DNA of 64,000 nucleotides, taken from assembly GCF_000430525.1 (NCBI RefSeq), contig NZ_AUME01000007.1, positions 1-64,000 on the forward strand. Reading direction: 5' to 3'. How positions within the stretch are numbered: the first letter of the stretch is position 1; every line of letters starts with the position of its first letter. A model generated the notes under the pieces. That model was not told the DNA's origin. It saw nothing but the letters and a program-made list of their open reading frames with translations, and did no database searches. The DNA is from Prevotella corporis DSM 18810 = JCM 8529 (GTDB lineage: Bacteria > Bacteroidota > Bacteroidia > Bacteroidales > Bacteroidaceae). A program made the position numbers and the translations under genes. Below are positions 17,351-26,398 of the stretch, piece by piece.

Positions 17351-18238
17351 TTATTCCCTACTGTCAGCTCCCCACATCAGTTTGGAACGCAGCGTCGAGA
17401 AATAACGGTGGTTGTGCCGCTTGACAATCCGTATTCGGAAAGGTGCTTTGGCAATGGTCACCGTCGTCCCCTCATCAACACGCTCCGAACGCCCATCTAT
17501 GGCAGCGAGGAAGCTGTGACTGCGACTCTCCACCTCAAGCTTGATTTCCATGTCATCGCCTATCACGATGGGGCGAATATTCAGACTGTGTGGCGCAACA
17601 GGTGTCAGACTGAGGATACCACTGCGTGGAACCATGATGGGTCCGCCGTTGGAAAGCGAATAGGCCGTTGAGCCAGTGGGAGTGCTGATGATCAGTCCGT
17701 CGGCAAGATAGGTCACGACATATTCGCCTCCCACGCTCACACGGATGGAAATCATTGAAGCTGTGTCGCGCTTCAGTATGGCAATGTCGTTCAGGGCAAA
17801 GGGATAGTCACGGAATTTCTCACTGTCGGTTGACAATTTGATGACTGACCGCTCTTCTATATCGAAGTTTCCCACATAGATCTCGTCGAGCATCTCCAGA
17901 ACTTCGCCAGGCAATACGTTCGCAAGGAAGCCAAGCCGCCCCATATTGACACCGATAATAGGGATATTTTTCGCACCTACCTTGCTGGCAGCACGGAGAA
18001 ACGTGCCGTCGCCACCAAGGGAAATGGCATAGTCGGTTTCGAAACTGTTGCCCTCAAACACCCCCGCCACTGGTAAATCCCCGTTCAAATCACGACAAAG
18101 GTTCCGATAGAAGGTTTCCTCTATGAACACATCGGCATTGCGCTTGGACAAATAGTCAAGCATCTCCCACACCTGCATCAACTCCAAAGCCTTCCGATCA
18201 TTTCCAAAGATAGCAAAACTCAGTTTCTTGTCAGCCAT
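17351..18238 (-). CDS. nadK: NAD kinase
   Basis: The 295-residue protein has the diagnostic GGDGT motif (GGDGTFLRAAS, residues 75-85), the NMGRLGFLANV segment and the conserved TPTGSTAYSLSNGGPI region, all typical of the PpnK family. It phosphorylates NAD to NADP in the cytoplasm. It is the first gene of a minus-strand operon and diverges from the DJ-1/ispD/recG group. Length matches the family. Confidence 0.95.
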   Translation of the reverse strand: MADKKLSFAIFGNDRKALELMQVWEMLDYLSKRNADVFIEETFYRNLCRDLNGDLPVAGVFEGNSFETDYAISLGGDGTFLRAASKVGAKNIPIIGVNMGRLGFLANVLPGEVLEMLDEIYVGNFDIEERSVIKLSTDSEKFRDYPFALNDIAILKRDTASMISIRVSVGGEYVVTYLADGLIISTPTGSTAYSLSNGGPIMVPRSGILSLTPVAPHSLNIRPIVIGDDMEIKLEVESRSHSFLAAIDGRSERVDEGTTVTIAKAPFRIRIVKRHNHRYFSTLRSKLMWGADSRE

Positions 18239-18300
18239 AGAATATTATGTTTTTTAAAATCTTTTATCGCTCCTATCCACATTATCACGTGAATATTTTG

Positions 18301-18308
18301 TATATTTG
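18301..18308 (+). promoter_or_regulatory. Candidate promoter -7 element for the DJ-1/ispD/recG genes
   Basis: TATATTTG matches TAnnTTTG, 131 bp before the DJ-1 start. A TTG -33 element at the usual spacing is missing. Confidence 0.35.
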
Positions 18309-18439
18309 CATGTGTTAAAAAAGAGCTGGAGAAGATGGAGTTTTCAACATCGGCAAAACATCCCAACTGCTTTTGACAACATATTGCTATGCAAAAATAA
18401 AGATTTTTGTTGACAACATGAAGATAAAACCAAAATATT

Positions 18440-19009
18440 ATGGCTAAAGTATATGAATTCCTTGCCAACGGCTTCGAGGAAATAGAGGCTCTGGCGCCAC
18501 TGGACATCCTCCGCAGAGGAGGTGTTGATGTTAAAACCGTGAGTATTACAGGCAGCGAATTTGTCGAATCGGCACATGGTGTCACCGTCAAGGCTGACCT
18601 CATCTTCGAGAACACCACTGGTTTCGGCGATGCCGATATGCTGATGATTCCTGGTGGCATGCCTGGAGCGGCGAACCTAAACGCCCATGAGGGGCTTCGC
18701 AACCTGTTTTTGACACACAACGAGCAGCACAAACTTATCGGAGCGATCTGCGCAGCCCCAATGGTGCTGGGTTCGCTGGGCATCGTCAAGGGCCGTAAGG
18801 CAACCTGCTATCCAGGATTCGAAAAGTTTTTAGACGGCGCAAGCTACACAGCCGAGCTGGTTACGGTGGACGACAACATCACAACGGGCAAAGGTCCGGC
18901 TGCGTCATTCATGTATGGCTTTTGCATTCTTGAGCAACTGACCTCGAAAGCAGTAGCCGAGGACGTGAAAGCGGGCATGCTCATTAATGAATTGATTGCA
19001 TTACGTTAA
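18440..19009 (+). CDS. DJ-1/PfpI family protein (YajL-like)
   Basis: The 189-residue protein spans the whole DJ-1/PfpI fold. The conserved acidic segment NGFEEIEALAPLDILRRGG is at the N terminus, followed by MLMIPGGMPGAANL and the nucleophile elbow AICAAPMVLG with Cys104. Members of this group are annotated as YajL, deglycase or thiamine-biosynthesis-like proteins and act in protection from oxidative or carbonyl damage; the precise reaction is disputed. It lies 15 bp upstream of ispD in the same direction. Confidence 0.88.
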   Translation: MAKVYEFLANGFEEIEALAPLDILRRGGVDVKTVSITGSEFVESAHGVTVKADLIFENTTGFGDADMLMIPGGMPGAANLNAHEGLRNLFLTHNEQHKLIGAICAAPMVLGSLGIVKGRKATCYPGFEKFLDGASYTAELVTVDDNITTGKGPAASFMYGFCILEQLTSKAVAEDVKAGMLINELIALR

Positions 19010-19024
19010 GACTTCGCCCTAACT

Positions 19025-19696
19025 ATGAACTATATTATTATTGTCGCAGGCGGAAAAGGACTGCGCATGGGCAGCGAGACTCCTAAACAATTTCTGCCCA
19101 TCGGTGGCAAGCCCATACTGATGCGTACCATAGAGCGTTTCAAGGCATACGACAAGGAGATGAAAGTAATCGTTGTTCTGCCCGAAAGCCAACAGTCCTA
19201 TTGGAAGGAACTATGCGGAGAATACGACTTCAACATTGAACATCAGATTGCCAACGGTGGCAACACACGCTTCGAATCGTCAAGGAACGGACTGGCGATG
19301 ATTCCCGAAAGCGAGGATGGGCTGGTGGGAATACACGATGGAGTCAGACCTTTCGTATCACTACAAACCATCGCACGCTGCTACGACGAGGCTCTCAAAA
19401 CATGTGCGGCCATTCCAGTGATGCCAATAACCGAGACACTGCGCATGATCGAGAAGAACGGAAACTCCAAAAACGTGCTTCGTAGCGACTATCGCAGCGT
19501 ACAGACGCCACAGGTGTTCAACATCATGATGCTGAAGATGGCCTATGCACAGGAGTTCCAAGATTCGTTTACCGACGATGCAAGCGTGATGGAACAATTT
19601 GGCTGCAAGGTGTCGATGGTGGAAGGCAACTGCGAGAACATCAAGATAACGACACCAACCGATTTGAAGTTTGCAGCAACTTTGCTGAATGAATGA
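19025..19696 (+). CDS. ispD: 2-C-methyl-D-erythritol 4-phosphate cytidylyltransferase
   Basis: The 223-residue protein has the nucleotidyltransferase signature [20 protein letters not shown] at the N terminus, the [11 protein letters not shown] segment and the C-terminal RSVQTPQVF motif that marks IspD. It converts MEP and CTP to CDP-ME, the third step of the non-mevalonate isoprenoid pathway. Two further pathway genes, ispF and dxr, lie elsewhere in the window. A second, more distant paralogue at 47557 is more likely a sugar-alcohol phosphate cytidylyltransferase. Confidence 0.93.
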   Translation: MNYIIIVAGGKGLRMGSETPKQFLPIGGKPILMRTIERFKAYDKEMKVIVVLPESQQSYWKELCGEYDFNIEHQIANGGNTRFESSRNGLAMIPESEDGLVGIHDGVRPFVSLQTIARCYDEALKTCAAIPVMPITETLRMIEKNGNSKNVLRSDYRSVQTPQVFNIMMLKMAYAQEFQDSFTDDASVMEQFGCKVSMVEGNCENIKITTPTDLKFAATLLNE

Positions 19697-19774
19697 CAGA
19701 GGGAGCATGACGCAAAGGATGGATTTCCCACGCAGCGAAGGATAGTCGCCACAACAAACAGCAGTCTATCAATA

Positions 19775-21871
19775 ATGGATATACTCTCACAAGACATCAT
19801 GTACCTGACGGGTGTTGGCCCGAAGCGCAAGGAGATTCTGAGCAAAGAGCTTGGAGTCAGCACCTACCGTGACCTTCTTGAGTATTATCCTTACAAATAC
19901 GTTGACCGAACCAAAATCTACCTCATACCAGAGCTGGTGCCCGACATGCCGTTCGTGCAGATCAAGGGACACATCCTCAGCTTCGAGGAGTTCGAGATGG
20001 GCAGACGCAAGAAACGGGTAGTGGCCCATTTCACCGACGGGCATGGAATCTGCGACCTCGTATGGTTCAACGGAACGCAATATGTCTATAAAAATTACAT
20101 CATCGGCAAAGAATACGTAGTTTTCGGCAAACCGGGCGTCTTCGGCGGACGCTTTCAGTTCACCCACCCCGACATTGATGATGCCTCGGAACTGCAACTC
20201 AACGACATGGGGATGCAACCTTTCTACTCCACTACGGAGAAGATGAAGAAATCGGGGTTGACCTCGCGCACCATCGAAAAGCTGACGAAAACCCTCATTG
20301 GCAAAATAACGACACCCCTGAAGGAAACCCTTCCCGACTTCATCATACAGCGTCTGCATCTCATTTCGCGCGATGAAGCCATGAGAAAGATCCACTATCC
20401 GAAATCAATCGAGGACACCCAGAGAGCGAAAGTACGCCTGAAGTTCGAAGAACTCTTCTATGTGCAGCTCAATATATTAAGGTATGCGAGCGACCATAGA
20501 CGCAAATTTCGAGGATACGACTTCAAATCGGTAGGAGCACAGTTTAATTGGTTCTACTCGCACAACCTACCCTTCGAGTTGACAGGTGCACAGAAACGTG
20601 TGATGAAGGAAATTCGGGCCGATATGGGTAGCGGGCGACAGATGAACCGTCTGCTACAAGGCGACGTTGGGTCAGGAAAGACACTCGTTGCCTTAATGTC
20701 GATGCTCATTGCCATAGACAACGGCTACCAAGCCTGTCTCATGGCGCCGACGGAAATACTTGCCGAGCAGCATTTACAGACCCTCAAGGACTTCCTGAAA
20801 GGCATGAACATCAACATTGAGTTGCTGACGGGCATCGTGAAGGGCAAGAAGCGCAAGGAGGTTCTCGACGGACTTATCGACGGCTCGACCAATATCGTTG
20901 TGGGCACGCATGCGATTATTGAGGACAAAGTACAGTTCAACAATCTTGGACTTGCCGTCATCGACGAGCAACACCGCTTCGGAGTGGCGCAGCGTGCCAA
21001 GCTGTGGAGCAAGAGCGCCAACCCACCACATGTGCTTGTCATGACAGCGACACCCATTCCCCGGACTTTGGCAATGACCATCTATGGCGATCTCGACGTC
21101 AGTGTCATCGACGAGCTACCTCCAGGGCGCAAGGCCATCCAGACAATCCACAAATACGACAACCAGACAACGAGCCTCTACAACGGCATTCGACAGCAAA
21201 TCAACATGGGCAGACAGGTTTACATCGTCTTTCCACTCATCAAGGAAAGCGAGAAGATGGACCTGAAGAACCTTGAGGCAGGCTACGAAGGGCTGAAAGA
21301 AGTCTTTCCCGAATTCCACATGAGCAAAATCCATGGGAAAATGAAAGACAAGGAGAAGGAGGCAGAGATGAGACAGTTTGTTGAGGGCCAGACACAGATT
21401 CTCGTTGCCACCACGGTGATAGAAGTAGGTGTCAACGTCCCCAACGCCAGTGTGATGGTTATCCTCGATGCCCAGCGGTTCGGCCTCTCACAACTACACC
21501 AGTTGCGCGGAAGAGTGGGTCGTGGAGCGGAGCAAAGCTACTGCATACTGGTCACCAGTCACAAACTCACGAACGAGACACGACGGCGCATCGATATCAT
21601 GTGCGAGACCAACGATGGTTTCGAGATTGCCGAGGCTGATCTGAAACTGCGTGGACCAGGCGATCTTGAAGGCACACAACAGAGTGGGATTGCGTTCGAT
21701 TTAAAAATTGCCGACATAGCGCGCGACGGTCAAATCGTACAAATGGCACGCAATGAGGCACAAAAAATCATCGATGACGACCCCACTTGCACGAAAATTG
21801 AATATAATCTGCTCTGGAATAGACTAAAAGAGTTAAGAAAAGCAAATATAGACTGGGCAGCAATATCATAA
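19775..21871 (+). CDS. recG: ATP-dependent DNA helicase RecG
   Basis: The 698-residue protein has an N-terminal wedge/OB domain (about 1-230), Walker A GDVGSGKTLVAL (about residue 295), the DEQH box in VIDEQHRFGVAQR (about 396), motif III TATPIPRTLAM and the C-terminal helicase motifs VGVNVPNASVMVILDAQRFG and QLRGRVGRGAEQSYC. RecG reverses stalled forks and branch-migrates Holliday junctions. It follows ispD by 78 bp. Length is normal. Confidence 0.96.
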   Translation: MDILSQDIMYLTGVGPKRKEILSKELGVSTYRDLLEYYPYKYVDRTKIYLIPELVPDMPFVQIKGHILSFEEFEMGRRKKRVVAHFTDGHGICDLVWFNGTQYVYKNYIIGKEYVVFGKPGVFGGRFQFTHPDIDDASELQLNDMGMQPFYSTTEKMKKSGLTSRTIEKLTKTLIGKITTPLKETLPDFIIQRLHLISRDEAMRKIHYPKSIEDTQRAKVRLKFEELFYVQLNILRYASDHRRKFRGYDFKSVGAQFNWFYSHNLPFELTGAQKRVMKEIRADMGSGRQMNRLLQGDVGSGKTLVALMSMLIAIDNGYQACLMAPTEILAEQHLQTLKDFLKGMNINIELLTGIVKGKKRKEVLDGLIDGSTNIVVGTHAIIEDKVQFNNLGLAVIDEQHRFGVAQRAKLWSKSANPPHVLVMTATPIPRTLAMTIYGDLDVSVIDELPPGRKAIQTIHKYDNQTTSLYNGIRQQINMGRQVYIVFPLIKESEKMDLKNLEAGYEGLKEVFPEFHMSKIHGKMKDKEKEAEMRQFVEGQTQILVATTVIEVGVNVPNASVMVILDAQRFGLSQLHQLRGRVGRGAEQSYCILVTSHKLTNETRRRIDIMCETNDGFEIAEADLKLRGPGDLEGTQQSGIAFDLKIADIARDGQIVQMARNEAQKIIDDDPTCTKIEYNLLWNRLKELRKANIDWAAIS

Positions 21872-22011
21872 GAAAAGATTACAAAAACGTTCGGTAACCG
21901 TCGGTCGTATAGGAATTACAAGTTTATTTTCTTGAAGCAAATTATTTTCGTTTTTATGTTAAAAACCACCTAAAAACTGTTAATCAGAAAATGTTTCCTT
22001 GATTTTTTTGT

Positions 22012-22019
22012 TAACTTTG
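22012..22019 (+). promoter_or_regulatory. Promoter -7 element for the M23 peptidase gene
   Basis: TAACTTTG, with T-rich sequence upstream but no TTG at the exact -33 spacing. A transcript starting just after it would have a leader of about 110 nt. Confidence 0.45.
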
Positions 22020-22134
22020 CAACGCTTTAATACATTTAGTTGGCCTTTTGTATTGTTCAACTTTGGGATTTAAAGGAAAGGAACAGATGTATGTTCCCAT
22101 TTATTTTTATAACCGAAAACAAAGTAACTGAAAA

Positions 22135-23127
22135 ATGACTTTCGAGAAGATAGTTAAAACATTCGCATTATCAGCAGTATTAGCTTTTGCAGGAACATCT
22201 GCAAACGCACAAGACTTGATAGCCAGACAAGCTCCAGTTGACCGTAGAGCAACAAGCATCGATACCATCGTTATCAATCGCTTGCAAGAAGCTGAGGAAG
22301 CAGAGAGCCCCTCGGCCATGTTATACAATGACTGGAACACAACGAGAACACATAGTTCAGGAACACTTCCAGATGTTTTCAGAATAGACTTGAGAGGTTT
22401 CCACATGCCTACGCCAAGCCGTGTCATCACGAGCAATTACGGTCGGCGTTGGGGACGCGCCCATAAAGGCCTCGATATCAAGGTCTATATCGGCGACACT
22501 ATTCGCGCAGCTTTCTCTGGCAAGGTGAGAATCGTAGGATATGACGGCCGAGGATACGGAAAGTACATCGTGATTCGTCACAATAATGGACTGGAGACCT
22601 ACTATGGACACCTATCAAAGCAAATCATTCATAAGAACCAATTGGTAAGAGCTGGCGACCCGATTGGCTTGGGTGGCAACACAGGCCGGTCAACGGGTTC
22701 ACACCTCCACTTCGAAACACGTTTGTGTGGCGTAGCCATCAACCCAGCATTGATGTTCGATTTTGCCAATCAGGACGTCACAGGCGACTTCTACACTTAT
22801 CGTAAAAGCACTGTCAACAGCGAGTCAGCGCGCGCAACAGCTCTACGTGGCAAATCATCGAGCCTTGGTTACTCACGCAAGAATATACAGGGAAATGGCA
22901 GAGGCGGCAGCTACTACAATCGGCAGACGACCGACTATTCCACAAGGAACTCACACGTTGTAACGACATCTAACGGCGGTCAGATTCTATACCATAAGGT
23001 TTCTGACGGAGACACATTGGAATCGATTGCCGAACAGCACGGAATCAGCGTGGAGAAGCTCTGCAAACTCAACCACCTTGGCAAATACACACGCGTGGTG
23101 AAAGGGCAGATACTTAGATACAGTTAA
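22135..23127 (+). CDS. Exported M23 peptidoglycan endopeptidase with C-terminal LysM domain
   Basis: The 330-residue protein has a signal peptide ending at ANAQ (residue 26). The LytM/M23 domain carries the zinc ligands His110 and Asp114 in RAHKGLDIK and His192 in GSHLHFETR, plus YYGHLS. A Ser/Tyr/Arg-rich linker leads to a LysM domain at the C terminus (VSDGDTLESIAEQHGISVEK, then KGQILRYS). All metal-binding residues are present, so it should be an active murein endopeptidase rather than a NlpD/EnvC-like activator. It is monocistronic. Confidence 0.9.
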   Translation: MTFEKIVKTFALSAVLAFAGTSANAQDLIARQAPVDRRATSIDTIVINRLQEAEEAESPSAMLYNDWNTTRTHSSGTLPDVFRIDLRGFHMPTPSRVITSNYGRRWGRAHKGLDIKVYIGDTIRAAFSGKVRIVGYDGRGYGKYIVIRHNNGLETYYGHLSKQIIHKNQLVRAGDPIGLGGNTGRSTGSHLHFETRLCGVAINPALMFDFANQDVTGDFYTYRKSTVNSESARATALRGKSSSLGYSRKNIQGNGRGGSYYNRQTTDYSTRNSHVVTTSNGGQILYHKVSDGDTLESIAEQHGISVEKLCKLNHLGKYTRVVKGQILRYS

Positions 23128-23258
23128 AAAGGACACACCTAAAGCATTTGAAAAACTATCGTTTCTGAAAAGCAATGGTGCATGGATAACCGTCCATGCA
23201 CCATTGCTATAATAGCAAATCACTTCATCCCAATTTATTGCTGATCGGTGAATTATTT

Positions 23259-23368
23259 CGCTCAGCTGATCTCTTGTATGGTAAAAGCTCATCTTTCGCC
23301 TTGCGAAAGGTGAGCTATCATATCACGATAGATGACCTTTTAGAAGAGGCCATCTATCACATTGAATA
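23259..23368. repeat. 22-bp dyad-repeat array C (4-5 units, with internal hairpin)
   Basis: Units begin at 23259 (weak), 23281, 23303, 23325 and 23347 (weak). Units two and three form an inverted pair: AGCTCATCTTTCGC (23286-23299) against GCGAAAGGTGAGCT (23303-23316), 14 bp with one mismatch and a 3-nt loop. No T-run follows. It lies between the 3' ends of the M23 gene and the Cys-rich gene and fills most of the 302-bp gap. Confidence 0.65.
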
Positions 23369-23429
23369 TCAACACCTTTACAAAGAAAACATTTTAATGA
23401 CTGCTTCAACCTATTAGAATTCAAATGAA

Positions 23430-23855
23430 CTAATGATTTATCTGATGGTTGGAGACTGCATCGCTTGCTTTGTTCAAAGTGTTGCTTACTCCCTTGCCGA
23501 CCTTCTTGAGAACCTTTTTCCCACTGTCGCCAGCCTTTTTGGCTATCTTGCTGATAGCCTTAGCCTCACGCTTCATGAAGTTATTCAAACCCTCGCCAAC
23601 CTTGTCAAGCCCGTTCTTTATCTGCTGCTCTGACGAATCACGCTTGCAAGTTTGCCGGTTGTCGGGACACTGGCACTGTTTTTTTGCGCACGCAGCAGTA
23701 TCAGAGCAACAAGAATGACAATGTATGGGCTTTTGCGCCTCAACTGTCTTTACCTGTTGGGAGGAGTCACACACCACATTTGACTGCGCAGCGATAGGAT
23801 TTGTACAACTCAAAGCAGCGAACAATAGGGCTGCCACTGTCATAATTTGCTTCAT
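23430..23855 (-). CDS. Small Cys-rich exported protein, unknown function
   Basis: I took ATG 23855 as the start; a TTG two codons upstream is the alternative. The 141-residue product has a hydrophobic signal (MKQIMTVAALLFAALSC) and could be cleaved at the ALSC lipobox-like site or at IAAQ. A Cys/His cluster follows (HCHSCCSDTAACAKKQCQC, then CPDNRQTCK) with about ten Cys in 50 residues. The second half is an amphipathic Lys-rich helix (MKREAKAISKIAKKAGDSGK). The cluster suggests metal binding or disulfide knots. I recognise no family. Codon use and the clean signal argue it is real. Confidence 0.5.
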   Translation of the reverse strand: MKQIMTVAALLFAALSCTNPIAAQSNVVCDSSQQVKTVEAQKPIHCHSCCSDTAACAKKQCQCPDNRQTCKRDSSEQQIKNGLDKVGEGLNNFMKREAKAISKIAKKAGDSGKKVLKKVGKGVSNTLNKASDAVSNHQINH

Positions 23856-23953
23856 AATCAATTCTGTTTTAACGCCATATAGATTTCTCCTAAACGCTAT
23901 AAGCAGTAAAACTGATATATGGAAATGTTGGTTTTAAGAAAATCTAACAACTT

Positions 23954-24724
23954 TTATTTCCTGACAATAAACCACAAGTGTTTCAGTATGGTTGTGAAAA
24001 TACCGTAATGACGGCACATGACGCGAAAGCGCTCAATGAGCGATGCACGGTGGTGGATAGTTGTCTGTCCCTCCTGCATGTAATAGGCTACCACGGCATG
24101 AATATTTCGCAGCAGGAGTCCTTGTTCTTGTCCAGCTTTCATGACCCGAATACACCAGTCCACGTCAGCGGAATACCGGAAATGTGTATCGTAAGGAATG
24201 CCACGGGCAATGTCTAAACGTGCATAAAAAGCTTGATGGCACACAAGCATACCGTCCTTGAACGATTCCCATGTGAGGTCCTCTGGAGGCTGAAGATGGC
24301 GATGAAAGAGGAAATTACCATTCTCATCGACGATATCAGTGTCGCCATAGAGCACCGCTGGGCGTTCCTCGCCGTCGCCAGCCTCAGCAGCCAACGCCAC
24401 CAACTCCAACGTATCGGCAGCGGGGAAACAGTCACCGGCATTCAGGAATACGATGTAATCGCCCGTAGCACGCTGAAGGCCCTTGTTCATGGCATCATAC
24501 AACCCATCATCGGGCTCACTGGAAATCCTTATCTTGTGCCCATTCTCGGCCTCATCGGACGCAATCTTGTAAGTCTGGGCAATTTTCACGGTGCTGTCCT
24601 TCGAAGCCCCATCAACAATCAGGTGCTCCACATGAGGAAAATCCTGCATCATGACACTGTCCAAAGTGGATTGCAATACTTCGGCAGCATTATAGGTAAT
24701 CGTTACGACTGAAATTGTAATCAT
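23954..24724 (-). CDS. Family 2 glycosyltransferase (WcaE-like)
   Basis: The 256-residue protein has a GT-A fold N terminus ITISVVTITYNAAEVLQSTL, the acidic nucleotide-binding segment LIVDGASKDSTV and FLNAGDCF (the D.D-like metal site). The later block DVDWCIRVMKAG resembles the acceptor-side ED motif. Such enzymes add a sugar from a nucleotide donor to cell-surface polysaccharide. Its start overlaps the end of the upstream GT4 gene by 4 bp, so the two are translationally coupled. Confidence 0.85.
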   Translation of the reverse strand: MITISVVTITYNAAEVLQSTLDSVMMQDFPHVEHLIVDGASKDSTVKIAQTYKIASDEAENGHKIRISSEPDDGLYDAMNKGLQRATGDYIVFLNAGDCFPAADTLELVALAAEAGDGEERPAVLYGDTDIVDENGNFLFHRHLQPPEDLTWESFKDGMLVCHQAFYARLDIARGIPYDTHFRYSADVDWCIRVMKAGQEQGLLLRNIHAVVAYYMQEGQTTIHHRASLIERFRVMCRHYGIFTTILKHLWFIVRK

Positions 24725-25995
24725 ATCTGGTAGTTATTCATAGCCAAAGCCTGGTTGTAAATCTCTATATACCGCATGGCCACATTGTGCCGGGAATAAG
24801 AGCGCTGCACCTTTCGCACAGCTGCGACAGAGATTGCCTCATAGTCTGCTTCGTCGAGCACCCAGCGGATTCCACGGGCAAGGTCGTCAGAACTTCGAGC
24901 CGAAGCCACATAGCCATTGGTATGGTGGTCTATCATCTCAGGGATGCCACCCACACGGAAGCCAACACATGGCACACCGCATGCCATTGCCTCCATGATG
25001 GTGTTTGGGAGATTCTCCGAGAGTGACGGTAGAACGAATGTATCCACAGCATTGTAGATATTGACTATCTGCGCCTCGTCACTGACATAGCCCAAAGGAA
25101 ACATCTGCATGCGGAATTGCCCATCAAAATCATCGGATTGTCCGCCGAGAATGACAAGTGCGGTATTGTCGCACATCTCTGGATAGGTATCTGTCAGTTG
25201 GTTGCACGCCTCTATCAGATAGCTCATACCCTTGTTGACATTCGTAGCTCGTTGAGCAACAAAGAGTATCAACCGCTTCCCTTCTGGAAAGCCACACAGT
25301 TGCCGTGCCAGTCTTTTATCATTGGGGTTGAACATTTGTGTGTTGATGGGATTGGGGATTGCTGTGACAACCTGATTCTTCAGCAGACCGCTCGCCTTTG
25401 CCTCATTGGCAAGCCATCGGCTGCAAGCGACGAATGAGATATTGGAAGCGTTGTAGAGTTTTTCTTTCTTCTTCCATACCTGATAGGAAAGATCGTGCGA
25501 CGAGCCACCATTGGGCAGATACTTGCAATGACCACAGTGAGTCTTGAAGTTGTTGCACCCCAGCGACAAATGACAGATGGCTGACGCAGGCCATAAGTCG
25601 TGCATGGTCCACACTACTGGCTTGCCAGTTCTTAATATCTTCCTGATGTTTGAAAGGGAGAGCATGCCTTGGTTTATCCATGAGAGGTGGATGACATCGG
25701 CTTCCTTGAACTCCCTAAGCGACGTAATATCTGTTCCAGAATTGGCGATGTCTAAGGCGAAAAGGTGCTTTCGAGAGAAACGCAACTTGAAAAAAACGCA
25801 GAAGCGCTCCCACAGGAAATGCCACTTGGTACCCAAGCCTTTTCGCAAACTGACGACTGTAATGTCATCGGTAAGTTTGTCGCGGACCAGCATCTTTGCC
25901 TTTATCCCATTATGGTTGAGTGCGTCCTTCAAACGGCTGGCTGCAACAGCTGCCCCACCAGTCTTTTCGCTTGTATTAACAATCAGTACTCGCAT
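24721..25995 (-). CDS. Family 4 glycosyltransferase
   Basis: The 424-residue GT-B protein has an N-terminal ILIV-type strand with TGGAAVAASRLKDAL. The C-terminal GT4 donor-binding region is FVLPSLSENLPNTIMEAMAC, then GVPCVGFRVGGIPEMI with the conserved E-x7-E pattern. The middle part (TMHDLWPASAICHL) with a Cys-rich stretch after it (CNNFKTHCGHCKYLP) is typical of a GT4 subgroup in Bacteroidota capsule or O-antigen loci. It forms a two-gene operon with the GT2 gene at 23954. Donor and acceptor unknown. Confidence 0.87.
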   Translation of the reverse strand: MRVLIVNTSEKTGGAAVAASRLKDALNHNGIKAKMLVRDKLTDDITVVSLRKGLGTKWHFLWERFCVFFKLRFSRKHLFALDIANSGTDITSLREFKEADVIHLSWINQGMLSLSNIRKILRTGKPVVWTMHDLWPASAICHLSLGCNNFKTHCGHCKYLPNGGSSHDLSYQVWKKKEKLYNASNISFVACSRWLANEAKASGLLKNQVVTAIPNPINTQMFNPNDKRLARQLCGFPEGKRLILFVAQRATNVNKGMSYLIEACNQLTDTYPEMCDNTALVILGGQSDDFDGQFRMQMFPLGYVSDEAQIVNIYNAVDTFVLPSLSENLPNTIMEAMACGVPCVGFRVGGIPEMIDHHTNGYVASARSSDDLARGIRWVLDEADYEAISVAAVRKVQRSYSRHNVAMRYIEIYNQALAMNNYQI

Positions 25996-26002
25996 TGTGT
26001 TA

Positions 26003-26010
26003 CAAAGGTA
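26003..26010 (-). promoter_or_regulatory. Candidate promoter -7 element for the glycosyltransferase pair
   Basis: The minus strand reads TACCTTTG immediately upstream of the GT4 start codon (8 bp), so the transcript would have a very short leader or be leaderless. No -33 element is clear. Confidence 0.35.
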
Positions 26011-26156
26011 ATGTAAAAAAAATAAATAGTAGAAAGATAGAGAAAAAAATGATAGTTGTAAGAAATCACCCTTCCTTTGGAATAAGAATCGAGGTTGATT
26101 GTGAATTTGACATACATCAAGAAAATGCTAATATTCCGACAGTTGTCAAACAAATA

Positions 26157-26188
26157 TTTGGTTTTACTTCAAAACCACAGTAACTTTG
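26157..26188 (+). promoter_or_regulatory. Strong orphan promoter facing a gene-free interval
   Basis: TTTG (26157-26160) and TAACTTTG (26181-26188) are separated by exactly 20 bp, one of the best -33/-7 matches in the window. The next gene downstream is on the opposite strand, so it would drive a non-coding RNA. Confidence 0.55.
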
Positions 26189-26194
26189 CAACGT

Positions 26195-26377
26195 CAAAAG
26201 GTTAATAGATTGTTTAGGTTAGTAGTAATAGATTTAGGTTTTTAGTTATTTATTAAAGGTGAAGTTTAACAGATTGTTTAAAGGATGACAAAGGAAACCG
26301 TGAGGTTCCCTTCTAATTAGAAACATTTTCGTTAAACATAAAAAAAACGCTGAAGCTCGCAGAGAGTTTCAGCGTTT
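26195..26377 (+). ncRNA. Candidate small non-coding RNA
   Basis: The interval is bounded by a full promoter (26157-26188) and a hairpin terminator (26345-26377) and has no ORF on the plus strand with a plausible product. It holds a 14-15 nt direct repeat with core AGATTGTTTA (26202-26216 and 26266-26280) and a short hairpin GGAAACC-gtga-GGTTCC (26293-26309). The predicted transcript is about 180 nt. No known RNA family is recognised; existence is inferred from the signals alone. Confidence 0.35.
26345..26377. terminator. Bidirectional terminator after ispF
   Basis: AAACGCTGAA (26345-26354) and TTCAGCGTTT (26368-26377) form a 10-bp stem. On the minus strand it continues into at least seven T, giving a strong terminator for the ispF/porV/porU operon. 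On the plus strand it would end the candidate small RNA. Confidence 0.8.
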
Positions 26378-26398
26378 GCTTTATTTCACGGTTTGTAT

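Noticed and set aside
18220-18789. Minus-strand ORF of 189 codons opposite the DJ-1 gene
   Set aside because: It is the antisense of a clear DJ-1 coding sequence and has no recognisable domain.
19025-19696. Two functional ispD genes (19025 and 47557)
   Set aside because: Only the 19025 protein has the QTPQVF form typical of IspD; the other has QTPHTY and is coupled to an SDR gene in a glycan context.
25995-26183. 62-codon ORF upstream of ispF region
   Set aside because: It overlaps the start of the GT4 gene and its promoter and ends at the orphan promoter; composition looks random.
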